Assembly: GCA_031761875.1 (NCBI GenBank)
Contig: CP134492.1
Location: 1,240,001-1,304,000, forward strand
DNA: 64,000 bases
Source of the DNA: Bacillaceae bacterium IKA-2
GTDB taxonomy: Bacteria; Bacillota; Bacilli; Bacillales; Anaerobacillaceae
Direction of reading: 5' to 3'
Positions 52,692 through 61,589 of the stretch are shown here, one piece after another (the first letter of the stretch is position 1; the number at the start of each line of letters is the position of its first letter). A model generated the notes under the pieces. It did no database searches and was not told where the DNA came from. It was given only the letters and a program-made list of their open reading frames with translations. The translations under genes were made by a program, and so were the position numbers.

Positions 52692-55505
52692 GTGAAGGGG
52701 AAATTTGTAGTAGTGGATGTCGAAACAACAGGTAACAATCCTAATAAAGGTGACAGAATCATTCAAATTGGTGCTGTTGTTATTGAACAAGGAATGATTA
52801 TTGAAAAATTTTCTAGCTTCATTAATCCAGAAATGGAAATACCAGCATTTATCCAACAATTTACAGGGATTAATGATGATATGGTAGCCGATGCCCCCTC
52901 GTTTAATAGTATTGTTCCAACGCTTATGAACTATTTAAATGATTCTTATTTTGTTGCCCATAATGTACCTTTTGATTTATCTTTTTTGCAAAACGAATTG
53001 GAGTTAGCTGGATACAACTCTTTTTCAGGTCCAACAATTGATACAGTGGAATTAGCTAGATTATTACTTCCTTCTGAGGAAAGTTTTAAGTTAAACCACC
53101 TTGCAGAAAGGTTGGATATAAAGCATGACCGTCCTCACCAGGCAGATAGCGACGCTTTAGTGACAGCGGAAGTTTTAGAAATTCTTTTTAAAAAATTGCA
53201 GGCTCTTCCACTGTTAACTTTACAACAATTAAAACCAATTGTTGAAAAACTTGATAGTTCATTAACTGAAATTATCCAATCAATTGTTGCTGACAAACTT
53301 ACGACAGTGATTGTTAATGATCAGACCTTAGATGAATATCGTCAGTTAGTGCTGAAAAAGCCACAGCCGATTGAAGTAGATGAAGCACCCTATTTTGAGA
53401 GACTAAACTTTCAAGAAGAGCTAGAAAAATTACAAAAAAACCTTGCTAAAACAATGGTATCCTTTGAAAGTCGCCAAGGGCAAAAAGAGATGATGGTACT
53501 CGTTGATGATGCATTAACAAATAATCAACATCTTCTTGTTGAAGCAGGAACAGGAACTGGGAAGTCATTAGCTTATTTATATCCTGCAGTATTTTTCGCA
53601 AAAAATACGGAAAGCTCAGTAATCATAAGTACGTATACTGTGCAATTGCAGCAACAACTTCTTGAACGAGATATGATGATCTTAAGAGAAACAGTCCCTT
53701 TTTCGTTTAGCTGGGCTCCTTTAAAAGGTCGAACACATTATTTGTGCTTAAGAAAGTTTGAGCAAAAGCTAGAGGATCAGTTAGAAGATAATTACGATAC
53801 GGTACTTTCTAGAGGGCAAATATTGATTTGGCTAACTGAAACGGATGATGGAGATGTCGAACAATTAAATCTACCTAGTGGTGGTAAGGCATTTTGGCGC
53901 GATGTTCAAAGTGAAGCGGCAACTTGTCTAGGAAAAGACTGTCCATGGTTTTCAAGATGTTTTTATTTTCGGGCAAGAAATAAGGCTTTTATGTCAGACA
54001 TTATTATTACGAACCATGCACTACTTTTGACAGATATGACTCAGGATCACCAGCTTTTACCAAGCTACAAACATGTCATTGTTGATGAGGCACATCATCT
54101 TGAAGAAGTAGCGAGTGATCATTTTGGTGTTAGTAGCGATTATTTTTCATTTTCTCAGCTTTTTTCAAGGTTAGGCACCTTAGAAACAAACGATTTGCTC
54201 CATCAAGTCTATAAGATACAAGAAGAGCTAGCTGTTAATTTAAACGATTCTTTTGTAAATCTTGATCAACTGATGGGAGAAGCAAAATATGAGTTAGATG
54301 GTTGTTTTCGACAAATTCATGCCTTTGTTTTGAGTCAAGTTACCTTTTCAAAAATGGAAGTTGGACGTCGAAGCCTGCGCTATTTTCCCGATCAAATGAA
54401 AGATCGGCGCTGGGAAACAATTCAAGAAGCAGTTTACCGGGTTCAAATGTTGCTTAAAGATGCTCTGAAAATTATCAAACAGATCACCGATAAATTATCT
54501 CTCGAAGAAGAAATTCTTAAATTTCAGCAATCAGGTGTCTTGAAAGCATGGAAAAGCTTTTATGCTCTTTTATCCGAAAAAAAAGCAGACTTTGAAGAAC
54601 TATTTTTACAATATGATTCTAACTATGTTTATTGGATTGAAGTTGATCCACGTGGTGCAAAAAATGCAACTTATATTTTTAATAAGCCGATTGAAGTGGC
54701 AGATATGTTGGCGGACAACTTTTTTAGTAAAAAAGCAAGTGTCGTGATGACGTCGGCAACATTAACAGTCAAAAATTCATTTAATTATCTTATCAATCGC
54801 TTAGGATTAGAGGATTTTGGACCTGTTTCTAAAATAATTGATTCACCATTTTTATATGAAAAACAAGTTCAATTAATGATCCCAACAACTCTACCTAACA
54901 TTAAACAAGTTGATGAAAGTGAATACATATATGAAGTTGCCATTGCCATCTTAGATATTGCGAAAATAACAAAAGGCAGAATGTTAGTGCTATTCACCTC
55001 TAACGATATGTTAAGAAAAGCATATTATCAGTTAAAAGATTTTATTAGTAACGAAGAATTTATCCTTATCGCTCAAGGTATAAGTAGTGGTAGCAGGGCT
55101 AAGCTAACAAAAAACTTTAAACAATTTGATCAAGCAATTTTGTTTGGAACGAGTAGCTTCTGGGAAGGAGTCGATATTCCAGGTGAAGACTTAAGTTGTT
55201 TAATTATCGTTAGGTTGCCATTTTCACCACCAGATAATCCGATTTTTGAGGCGCGAAGCGAAAAACTTAAAGAATTAGGTAAAAGTCCATTTATGGAACT
55301 CTCACTACCTCAAGCGATTATTCGCTTTAAACAAGGCTTTGGACGTTTAATAAGATCTTCTAATGACCGTGGGGTTGTGTTTGTACTGGACCGGAGAATA
55401 ACGGAAACACGGTATGGTAAGTTTTTTATTGATTCATTACCTAAGGTCACTTTAAATGAAAACACTTTAGAAGATTTATTATATGACTTAGAAAATTGGT
55501 TATAA
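52692..55505 (+). CDS. dinG: DinG-type ATP-dependent helicase with N-terminal exonuclease domain
   Basis: 937 residues (B. subtilis DinG is of similar size). An N-terminal DEDDh 3'-5' exonuclease domain starts with VVDVETTGNNPNKGDRIIQIGA (Asp9 and Glu11), continues VAHNVPFDLSFL and HDRPHQADSDALVT; then an XPD-like helicase domain with Walker A EAGTGTGKS at 284-292 and DEAH at 465-468, and C-terminal motifs MTSATL, GTSSFWEGVDIPGE and QGFGRLIRS. The cysteines CLGKDCPWFSRCFYF could bind an Fe-S cluster as in XPD, but Gram-positive DinG proteins usually do not. GTG 52692 after AGAGAGGTG is preferred over GTG 52671. Confidence 0.94.
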   Translation: MKGKFVVVDVETTGNNPNKGDRIIQIGAVVIEQGMIIEKFSSFINPEMEIPAFIQQFTGINDDMVADAPSFNSIVPTLMNYLNDSYFVAHNVPFDLSFLQNELELAGYNSFSGPTIDTVELARLLLPSEESFKLNHLAERLDIKHDRPHQADSDALVTAEVLEILFKKLQALPLLTLQQLKPIVEKLDSSLTEIIQSIVADKLTTVIVNDQTLDEYRQLVLKKPQPIEVDEAPYFERLNFQEELEKLQKNLAKTMVSFESRQGQKEMMVLVDDALTNNQHLLVEAGTGTGKSLAYLYPAVFFAKNTESSVIISTYTVQLQQQLLERDMMILRETVPFSFSWAPLKGRTHYLCLRKFEQKLEDQLEDNYDTVLSRGQILIWLTETDDGDVEQLNLPSGGKAFWRDVQSEAATCLGKDCPWFSRCFYFRARNKAFMSDIIITNHALLLTDMTQDHQLLPSYKHVIVDEAHHLEEVASDHFGVSSDYFSFSQLFSRLGTLETNDLLHQVYKIQEELAVNLNDSFVNLDQLMGEAKYELDGCFRQIHAFVLSQVTFSKMEVGRRSLRYFPDQMKDRRWETIQEAVYRVQMLLKDALKIIKQITDKLSLEEEILKFQQSGVLKAWKSFYALLSEKKADFEELFLQYDSNYVYWIEVDPRGAKNATYIFNKPIEVADMLADNFFSKKASVVMTSATLTVKNSFNYLINRLGLEDFGPVSKIIDSPFLYEKQVQLMIPTTLPNIKQVDESEYIYEVAIAILDIAKITKGRMLVLFTSNDMLRKAYYQLKDFISNEEFILIAQGISSGSRAKLTKNFKQFDQAILFGTSSFWEGVDIPGEDLSCLIIVRLPFSPPDNPIFEARSEKLKELGKSPFMELSLPQAIIRFKQGFGRLIRSSNDRGVVFVLDRRITETRYGKFFIDSLPKVTLNENTLEDLLYDLENWL

Positions 55506-55542
55506 TGTTAAAGATTTGAGATGAGTTTTCGGAGTGATGACG

Positions 55543-56439
55543 ATGCGAAGAATGATGACTGTTTTAGTAATGGTAGCTATATTTTCTATGTTAGCTACTC
55601 ATGTATTGGCAGATAAAGAAATTCTTGAGGTGGACTTAAATTTAGAAGAACAAGATCTAGCCTATACATTTTTTGAACTATCGAATGGGGAATCAACATT
55701 AATTCAATCAGGGAAAGGTCAAACGATCCTGATTGATACAGGCAGCTTAGAATCTCAAGAAGAACTTGAAGAACGCTTAGAAATGTTCCATGTCGACTTA
55801 ATTGATACGGTAATCATTACGAATCCAACGGACGAGTATACAGGGAACTTGCAATGGATTATTAATAATTTTCAGGTCAAAACAATTATTGTTTCAGAAG
55901 TAATTAAAGAACAATTAATTTCATTTCACCATCTTAATGACAAAGAAGTGATTGGTTGGAAAAAAGGTGATAAAACAGAACTTATTCCATTTTTGAAAAC
56001 AGAAGTATTCTATGTTGAAGAACGTAATCTTGACGATAAAGGCGCCCTTGTTACATTATTCTCTTACGGAAAGCAAAAATTATTATTTATGGGAATTGCT
56101 GATGCCCAAGTAGAAAAAGAATTAGTCGAGAGTTATCCATTAAAGTCAACGATCTTAAAGGTAGCTGATTTCGGCAGTGAAAAAGGAACTACGCAGCGAT
56201 TTTTAGAAGAGGTTGACCCGCAAGTCGCGATACTATTTAAAAAAATTGGGACACCAGTCAGTGAATTAGTGATTGAACGGCTTCAGGAAACATGGATCGA
56301 CATTTATCAAACAAATCGCTTAGGGACAGTCTCAATAAAATGTCATAATGACGATTATGAAATTTTAACAGTACGATCACAGGAAGAGGAATTTTCTTTT
56401 AGTTTATCGAACAATATATCTAAACTACTCAAAAAGTAG
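55543..56439 (+). CDS. secreted protein with a degenerate metallo-beta-lactamase-like (ComEC-like) fold
   Basis: About 298 residues. A signal peptide (MRRMMTVLVMVAIFSMLATHVLA) leads into a domain with ComEC-C-terminal-like outline: TFFELSNGESTLIQSGKGQT, ILIDTGS, VDLIDTVIITNPTDEYTGNL, KQKLLFMGIAD and VDPQVAILFKK. Where active enzymes have HxHxDH this protein has NPTDEY, so the metal centre is lost. It may bind rather than cleave a ligand at the cell surface; that is inference. ATG 55543 fits TCGGAG (55529-55534); ATG 55537 is too close. Not part of the B. subtilis dinG-ypmA order as I know it. Confidence 0.65.
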   Translation: MRRMMTVLVMVAIFSMLATHVLADKEILEVDLNLEEQDLAYTFFELSNGESTLIQSGKGQTILIDTGSLESQEELEERLEMFHVDLIDTVIITNPTDEYTGNLQWIINNFQVKTIIVSEVIKEQLISFHHLNDKEVIGWKKGDKTELIPFLKTEVFYVEERNLDDKGALVTLFSYGKQKLLFMGIADAQVEKELVESYPLKSTILKVADFGSEKGTTQRFLEEVDPQVAILFKKIGTPVSELVIERLQETWIDIYQTNRLGTVSIKCHNDDYEILTVRSQEEEFSFSLSNNISKLLKK

Positions 56440-56650
56440 GACCATTTAGGATGTTAAAAAGACCGATAAATATTTGGTTTAATTTCTTTGTGGGCTTACT
56501 TCTTTAGAGCTGTGGTGCTCCTGTGCCTTGTCAAAAAAAAAACGACTATTCTCAAAATGCCTTTTGAGTTTGCCGCCAATTATTGTTGTAGGTTGTAGGT
56601 AGGAGGTATTTTAATTTGTTTTTTACTTAATGATTTCTGAATTATGGCAA
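56440..56650. other. non-coding stretch, little visible
   Basis: Holds a small hairpin CTCAAAA/TTTTGAG (56551-56568); on the minus strand it is followed by eight bases and then a run of ten T (56542-56533), so it might loosely terminate the minus-strand gene at 56651. Otherwise nothing recognised. Confidence 0.3.
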
Positions 56651-56851
56651 CTAATTAGGATCAGTTTCCTTTTCATCATCATTAAGTAAATCTGGAAAAC
56701 ATGTTTGCCTAAACGAGAAATGCAATGTGTTTTCTTGTTTAGGCCTTAAACGTGATGATAAAGAAATGCTTTCTTTTTCTTTTTGATACGTTTCACAAGT
56801 CCTAAGAATAAAAAGCTGTTTATCATCAATATGATAAGATGATTGTTTCAC
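56651..56851 (-). CDS. small protein of unknown function, minus strand
   Basis: 66 residues if started at the GTG at 56851, which is seven bases after a perfect AAAGGAGG ribosome site (56866-56859 on the minus strand). The protein starts MKQSSYHIDDKQLFILRTCE, is polar and charged (RLRPKQEN, DDEKETDPN at the end), has two cysteines, and no membrane segment. I do not recognise a family. It lies opposite to its neighbours, between a secreted protein and ypmA. The strong ribosome site is the main reason to believe it. Confidence 0.55.
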   Translation of the reverse strand: MKQSSYHIDDKQLFILRTCETYQKEKESISLSSRLRPKQENTLHFSFRQTCFPDLLNDDEKETDPN

Positions 56852-56992
56852 GCCCACGCCTCCTTTGATCGAGCGATATTTTTATTGTTTCCTTTAAAAA
56901 TGGAGCTATGTTTAGTAATATTTTATTATCAAGGAAATAAGCTTTTTCAGTATAGACATTAGAGATAAAAAACGGTATAGAAGGGAGCGAAG

Positions 56993-57169
56993 ATGGTGAA
57001 TAAAAGCAATATAGAGGTAATCTCCACTGTAACAGTTGAAAAATCGCCTGATTTGTATAAAATTGTCGATGCCTGCAATAAGACCTTAAAAGATCGAGAT
57101 CTGATGTTTGGCTTAGCTCTAGACGAAGAAAATCAGACGAAAATGGTATTTACCATTTACCGAACATAA
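56993..57169 (+). CDS. ypmA: YpmA, DUF4264 family small protein
   Basis: 58 residues, too short for many gene callers. EVISTVTVEKSPDLYKIVD, NKTLKDRDLMFGLALDEEN and a KMVFTIYRT end agree with YpmA of B. subtilis, which stands between dinG and ypmB. Function unknown; no membrane segment. ATG 56993 five bases after AAGGGAG (56981-56987). ypmB starts two bases after its stop, so the two genes are co-translated. Confidence 0.85.
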   Translation: MVNKSNIEVISTVTVEKSPDLYKIVDACNKTLKDRDLMFGLALDEENQTKMVFTIYRT

Positions 57170-57171
57170 AT

Positions 57172-57657
57172 ATGAAAATTAGTAATATAATAATTTTATT
57201 AATCATTGTAGTTAGTATCATTTTAGGTTGGGGATCGATTCATTTATACGCAAATGTAAGGGAGACGATCGAAAAAAGTGAGAGCGAAGCATTGATTTAT
57301 TTAAAAGAAAATGCTGAGGTTAATGATGTAAGGTCTGTTAATTTTTATCATGGCAGCGAAAGTTATTCAGTTTTTGAAGGTACGAATGAAGCGCAGGAAG
57401 CAATTTATATTTGGGTAGAAAATAGTTTAGATAACCATATAGTAAAGGCAAAAGATTCGGGTTTAGCATTCGAGGAAGTCCTCTTATATGCAAAAGAAGA
57501 ACTAAAACCAAAAGAAATAATTAGTATTAAGCTTGGTATTGAAAATTTAATTCCATTATATGAGATCATCTATAAAGATCAACAAGATCGTTATTCTTAT
57601 TATTATATTAGTTTTAAGGATGGAACTTACTTAAAGCATTACCATTTGGATATGTGA
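57172..57657 (+). CDS. ypmB: YpmB, membrane-anchored DUF5590/PepSY-like protein
   Basis: 161 residues: one N-terminal membrane anchor (IIILLIIVVSIILGWGSIHLY) and an extracytoplasmic part with two small alpha/beta modules (ALIYLKENAEVNDVRSVNFYHG, YSVFEGTNEAQEAIYIWVEN; then PLYEIIYKDQQDRYSYYYIS). This fits YpmB, in which PepSY-like domains are proposed; function unknown. It begins two bases after ypmA and has no separate ribosome site of note. Confidence 0.85.
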   Translation: MKISNIIILLIIVVSIILGWGSIHLYANVRETIEKSESEALIYLKENAEVNDVRSVNFYHGSESYSVFEGTNEAQEAIYIWVENSLDNHIVKAKDSGLAFEEVLLYAKEELKPKEIISIKLGIENLIPLYEIIYKDQQDRYSYYYISFKDGTYLKHYHLDM

Positions 57658-57684
57658 AACTTTTAACAATTTTCTGAAAAAGGC

Positions 57685-57713
57685 TTGAAAGCAAACACAA
57701 ACACCTTTATAGT
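57685..57713 (+). promoter_or_regulatory. probable sigma-A promoter of aspB
   Basis: TTGAAA (57685-57690), 17 bases, TATAGT (57708-57713), 70 bases before the aspB start. Confidence 0.55.
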
Positions 57714-57783
57714 ATGATAAAAGCTGTTTTTATAAAAGAGGATTTTTACAAATAGTAAAAGGTTGAAAAGGGGAGGAATTAAC

Positions 57784-58971
57784 ATGAAATTAGCCAGTAG
57801 AGTTTCAACTTTAACGCCATCTTCAACATTAGCGATAACGGCAAAAGCAAAGGAATTAAAAGCAGAAGGTCATGATGTCATTGGTCTTGGTGCCGGAGAG
57901 CCAGATTTCAATACCCCGGATTATATAATCGAAGCAGCTGTAAAATCTATGTATGATGGTCATACAAAGTATACTCCATCAGGTGGACTACCAGCGTTAA
58001 AGACAAGCATCATCAACAAAATTAAAGAAGATCAAGGGTTAACCTACTCTCAAAAAGAAGTCATGGTTGCATGTGGAGCAAAACACGCCCTTTACTTATT
58101 ATTTCAAGCGATATTAGATCCTAACGATGAAGTCATCATTCCAACACCATATTGGGTTAGCTATCCTGAACAAGTAAAGCTTGCTGAAGGAAAACCAGTC
58201 TATGTTGAAGGACTGGAAACAAATGAATTCAAAATTACGAAACAACAATTAGAAGCTGCAATTACTGATAAAACAACAGCATTTATATTAAATTCTCCAA
58301 GTAATCCAACTGGATCACTTTATACAGAAAGCGAATTAAAAGAACTTGGCGAGGTTTGTGTCAAGCATGACGTATTAATCGTTGCTGATGAAATTTATGA
58401 AAAGCTTATTTATGGTGATCATAAACACGTTTCAATTGCACAACTTTCAGATGCATTAAAAAAGCAAACAATTATTATTAATGGTGTTTCTAAATCACAT
58501 TCAATGACAGGTTGGCGAATTGGTTATGCAGCAGGTAATGCTGAGATCATCAAGCCGATGACTGACTTAGCAAGTCATAGTACATCAAACCCGACTTCTA
58601 TGGCTCAGTATGGTGCAATTGCTGCTTATAACGTAAAAAGCGACTTTGTTGAGCAAATGCGCGTTGCTTTTGAAGCACGCTTAAGCGTTATTTATGACCA
58701 ATTAGTTGCTATTCCAGGTGTAACGTGTGTGAAACCAAAAGGCGCTTTTTACTTATTCCCGAATGTGAAGGAAGCTGTTAAATTAAATGGTTTTGATAAT
58801 GTTGATGATTGGGTTGAAAAATTATTAGAAGTAGAAAAAGTTGCTTTAGTACCAGGGTCAGGCTTTGGTGCTCCAGATAATGTACGTCTCTCATATGCGA
58901 CATCATTAGACCAAATTCAAGAAGCTCTAACAAGAGTAGAACGTTTTGTCAAAAATAATATGAACAAGTGA
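57784..58971 (+). CDS. aspB: aspartate aminotransferase
   Basis: PLP enzyme exchanging amino groups between aspartate and 2-oxoglutarate. 395 residues, class I aminotransferase of the Bacillus/Thermus type: GLGAGEPDFNTPDYI, YTPSGGLPALKT, PTPYWVSYPEQV, LNSPSNPTGSLY, VADEIYEKLIY and the PLP lysine Lys237 in NGVSKSHSMTGWRIGYAAG. ATG 57784 after AAAAGGGGAGG (57767-57777). Followed by a hairpin terminator and asnS. Confidence 0.96.
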   Translation: MKLASRVSTLTPSSTLAITAKAKELKAEGHDVIGLGAGEPDFNTPDYIIEAAVKSMYDGHTKYTPSGGLPALKTSIINKIKEDQGLTYSQKEVMVACGAKHALYLLFQAILDPNDEVIIPTPYWVSYPEQVKLAEGKPVYVEGLETNEFKITKQQLEAAITDKTTAFILNSPSNPTGSLYTESELKELGEVCVKHDVLIVADEIYEKLIYGDHKHVSIAQLSDALKKQTIIINGVSKSHSMTGWRIGYAAGNAEIIKPMTDLASHSTSNPTSMAQYGAIAAYNVKSDFVEQMRVAFEARLSVIYDQLVAIPGVTCVKPKGAFYLFPNVKEAVKLNGFDNVDDWVEKLLEVEKVALVPGSGFGAPDNVRLSYATSLDQIQEALTRVERFVKNNMNK

Positions 58972-59004
58972 ATATGATAATAACAATAAATTAGCCTTAT
59001 CAAG

Positions 59005-59049
59005 CGACCTCTAGTTGAGATTGATTAACTCAACTAGAGGTCGTATTTT
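59005..59049 (+). terminator. terminator after aspB
   Basis: 15-bp perfect stem CGACCTCTAGTTGAG (59005-59019) / CTCAACTAGAGGTCG (59029-59043), loop ATTGATTAA, followed by TATTTTAG. Confidence 0.75.
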
Positions 59050-59123
59050 AGTTGCGCTTTAACATAATTATCAATTTCACAACAAATCATAATAATGACA
59101 AAGCAAATGTTCCCCGGCTAGCG

Positions 59124-59153
59124 TTGACTTCTATTTTTATAGAGATGTATAAT
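59124..59153 (+). promoter_or_regulatory. sigma-A promoter of asnS
   Basis: TTGACT (59124-59129), 18 bases, TATAAT (59148-59153), about 125 bases before asnS. The leader contains a family B hairpin. Confidence 0.6.
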
Positions 59154-59196
59154 AGCTTATGTAGGTATTGATACAATATTTATGACATGTATACAT

Positions 59197-59238
59197 AGAG
59201 GTGTTCAAAAAGTAAGTTATCCAGCTTTTTGAACTCTC
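59197..59238. repeat. repeat family B hairpin, copy 4
   Basis: AGAGGTGTTCAAAAAG on the left and CTTTTTGAACTCTC on the right, with TAAGTTATCCAG between. It lies in the transcribed leader of asnS, 40 bases before the start codon. Confidence 0.65.
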
Positions 59239-59278
59239 ATTATTTAGAGATAGAAACAATAGTATGGAGGGAAAATTT

Positions 59279-60568
59279 GTGAAAACGACTATTTCTGAAG
59301 TTGGTAAATACACAGAACAAGAGGTCACTATTGGAGCTTGGCTTGCGAATAAGCGCTCTAGTGGTAAAATTGCATTTCTACAATTACGTGATGGTACAGG
59401 TTTTATTCAAGGTGTTGTTGTAAAAGCAGAGGTAAGTGAAGAACTTTTTGCAACCGCAAAAAGTATAACACAAGAGTCTTCTCTTTATATTAAGGGTATT
59501 GTCCGTAGTGATGAACGAGCACCATCAGGTTTTGAATTAACTGTAACAGCGATTGAGATTATTGGCGAGTCTGTTGATTATCCAATCACACCAAAAGAGC
59601 ATGGTACCGAATTTTTAATGGACCACCGTCACCTCTGGCTTCGCTCAAAGCGCCAACATGCAGTGATGAAAATTCGTAATGAATTAATTCGTGCCACGTA
59701 TGAATTTTTTAATGATAATGGCTTTGTAAAGGTTGATCCCCCCATTTTAACGGGAAGTTCCGCGGAAGGAACAACAAACCTTTTTCATACAAAATACTTT
59801 GATGAAGATGCGTATTTGTCTCAGAGTGGGCAGCTATACATGGAAGCTGCTGCTATGGCTTTAGGAAAAGTATTTTCATTTGGTCCAACGTTCCGCGCTG
59901 AAAAATCAAAAACACGCCGCCATTTAATTGAATTTTGGATGATAGAACCTGAAATGGCTTTTGTCGATCACGAAGAAAGTTTGGTGGTCCAAGAGCAATA
60001 TGTTAGTTTTATGGTTCAGTCGGTATTGAAAAATTGTCAATTAGAGTTAAAAGTATTAGGAAGAGATACGGCTAAACTAACGCAAATAGTGGCACCATTT
60101 CCACGTATTAGTTATGACGAAGCAATTAAATTTTTACAAGAAAATGGAGATGAAATTAAGTGGGGCGAAGACTTTGGCGCTCCTCATGAAACAGCAATAG
60201 CTGAAAAGTATGATAAACCAGTGTTTATTACGAATTATCCTACTAAAATTAAATCGTTTTATATGAAACCGGATCCAAATCGTGAAGAAGTTGTTCTATG
60301 CGCCGATATGATCGCACCTGAAGGTTATGGTGAAGTAATTGGTGGAAGCCAGAGAATTGATGATATGGAGCTATTACAGAAGCGCTATCAGGAACATAAC
60401 TTATCAGAGGAAGCGTATAGCTGGTATTTAGATTTACGTCGTTATGGCTCTGTTCCACACTCAGGCTTTGGTTTAGGCCTAGAAAGAACAGTTGCTTGGG
60501 TATGTGGCTTAGATCATGTTCGTGAAACAATCCCGTTCCCGCGGCTATTAAACAGATTATATCCATAA
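59279..60568 (+). CDS. asnS: asparaginyl-tRNA synthetase
   Basis: Class IIb aminoacyl-tRNA synthetase. 429 residues. N-terminal OB-fold anticodon-binding domain (residues 1-100; [35 protein letters not shown]), then the catalytic domain with motif 2 [25 protein letters not shown] and motif 3 [29 protein letters not shown] is the family signature. GTG 59279 follows GGAGGG (59266-59271); ATG 59264 overlaps that site. A T-box was looked for in the leader and not found. A terminator follows. Confidence 0.97.
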   Translation: MKTTISEVGKYTEQEVTIGAWLANKRSSGKIAFLQLRDGTGFIQGVVVKAEVSEELFATAKSITQESSLYIKGIVRSDERAPSGFELTVTAIEIIGESVDYPITPKEHGTEFLMDHRHLWLRSKRQHAVMKIRNELIRATYEFFNDNGFVKVDPPILTGSSAEGTTNLFHTKYFDEDAYLSQSGQLYMEAAAMALGKVFSFGPTFRAEKSKTRRHLIEFWMIEPEMAFVDHEESLVVQEQYVSFMVQSVLKNCQLELKVLGRDTAKLTQIVAPFPRISYDEAIKFLQENGDEIKWGEDFGAPHETAIAEKYDKPVFITNYPTKIKSFYMKPDPNREEVVLCADMIAPEGYGEVIGGSQRIDDMELLQKRYQEHNLSEEAYSWYLDLRRYGSVPHSGFGLGLERTVAWVCGLDHVRETIPFPRLLNRLYP

Positions 60569-60580
60569 AACCAAAATCTA

Positions 60581-60613
60581 AAAAACTCCGATTGTAGATC
60601 GGAGTTTTTTGTT
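60581..60613 (+). terminator. terminator after asnS
   Basis: AAAAACTCCGAT (60581-60592) / ATCGGAGTTTTT (60598-60609), loop TGTAG, then T and GTTT. Confidence 0.92.
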
Positions 60614-60671
60614 TCAAATCTTTTAAATACAAGAAGTAATCATGATATAATCAGTTTTGAGGTGGATAAAT

Positions 60672-61373
60672 ATGGACCGAAATATAATGATAAAGTTAAT
60701 TAATGAAGGGACTATTTCGATACCCGCTAGTCTTATCGAAAATTATCCAAAATTAGGTATTGGCGAAAGTGAAGTCATGCTACTCATTCAGATTCATTCG
60801 TTTATTCAAAGAGGTAATCTATTTCCAACACCTGATCTCTTGGCAGAAAGAGTGACTCATTCTGAATCTGAATGTTTAAAAATTTTGCAAAGCTTAATGA
60901 AGCGCGGCTTCATTGAAATAAAAGAGCATAATGATGAAAATAATATTAAGAATGAGGAATTTTCGTTATTGCCGTTATGGGACAAGCTTATTGTCTTAGC
61001 TTGTGCACAAAAAGATGATAATCAGGTTGCAAGTAAAGAAGCTGACGAAGGAACGTTATATGAGCTATTTGAGGCGGAGTTTGCTCGGCCCTTATCGCCG
61101 ATGGAATGTGAACTAATTACAATGTGGTTAGATCAGGATCATTACAGTCCTAGTTTAATCAAAACAGCTCTTATGGAAGGAGTTGTATCAGGTAAACGAA
61201 ATTTACGTTATATTGATCGGATTTTAATTGAGTGGTACAAAAATGGTGTTAAAACCGTTCAACAAGCGAAAGAATATGGTGAAAAATTTCGTTCCCATCA
61301 ATACAAAAACTCACAATCCAAAGCACCGGAACCAAAGAAAAAGCAGCCTTCATACAATTGGTTGAGGGAATAA
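60672..61373 (+). CDS. dnaD: DNA replication initiation protein DnaD
   Basis: Primosome protein that works with DnaB and DnaI to load the replicative helicase in Firmicutes. 233 residues: N-terminal winged-helix DDBH1 domain (residues 1-100; GIGESEVMLLIQIHSFIQ, LLAERVTHSESECLKILQSLMKRGFIEI), then the DDBH2 domain (YELFEAEFARPLSPMECELITMW, and the YIDRILIEWYKNGVKT motif that binds DNA), and a basic tail. ATG 60672 after GAGGTGG (60659-60665). Followed directly by a family A repeat, then nth. Confidence 0.95.
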   Translation: MDRNIMIKLINEGTISIPASLIENYPKLGIGESEVMLLIQIHSFIQRGNLFPTPDLLAERVTHSESECLKILQSLMKRGFIEIKEHNDENNIKNEEFSLLPLWDKLIVLACAQKDDNQVASKEADEGTLYELFEAEFARPLSPMECELITMWLDQDHYSPSLIKTALMEGVVSGKRNLRYIDRILIEWYKNGVKTVQQAKEYGEKFRSHQYKNSQSKAPEPKKKQPSYNWLRE

Positions 61374-61375
61374 AA

Positions 61376-61570
61376 GTGGAAAGTGGAAAGTGGAAAGTAG
61401 AAAGTAGAAAGTAGAAAGTTGGAAAGTTGGAAAGGAAAAGAAAGATAATAGATAAACGAATAGTTCTAAAAGCCTTTGATCTTAGGTAACTAACTAAGAG
61501 CTAACCAACTGTCTTGAAAGCTTTTGACCTCCTTTCCAACTTTAAGCTTTCCAACATTCCAACTTCACTT
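61376..61570. repeat. intergenic repeat family A, copy 4, with a GTGGAAA tandem array
   Basis: Starts three bases after the dnaD stop codon begins. Six 7-base units (GTGGAAA three times, GTAGAAA three times; 61376-61417) and two GTTGGAAA units precede the usual element. The right half repeats the end twice: CTTTGATCTTAGG...AACCAACTGTC, then AAGCTTTTGACCTCCTTTCCAACTTT and TTCCAACATTCCAACTT. Longest and most rearranged copy of the family. Confidence 0.7.
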
Positions 61571-61589
61571 TAAAAGGGAGGTGTATTTT

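Noticed and set aside
53938-53985. Iron-sulfur cluster in DinG
   Set aside because: Cysteines in CLGKDCPWFSRC are suggestive, but spacing and the known lack of a cluster in Gram-positive DinG make the claim unsafe.
59154-59278. T-box leader for asnS
   Set aside because: No specifier-loop layout and no AGGGTGG-type box found; the leader holds only a family B hairpin.
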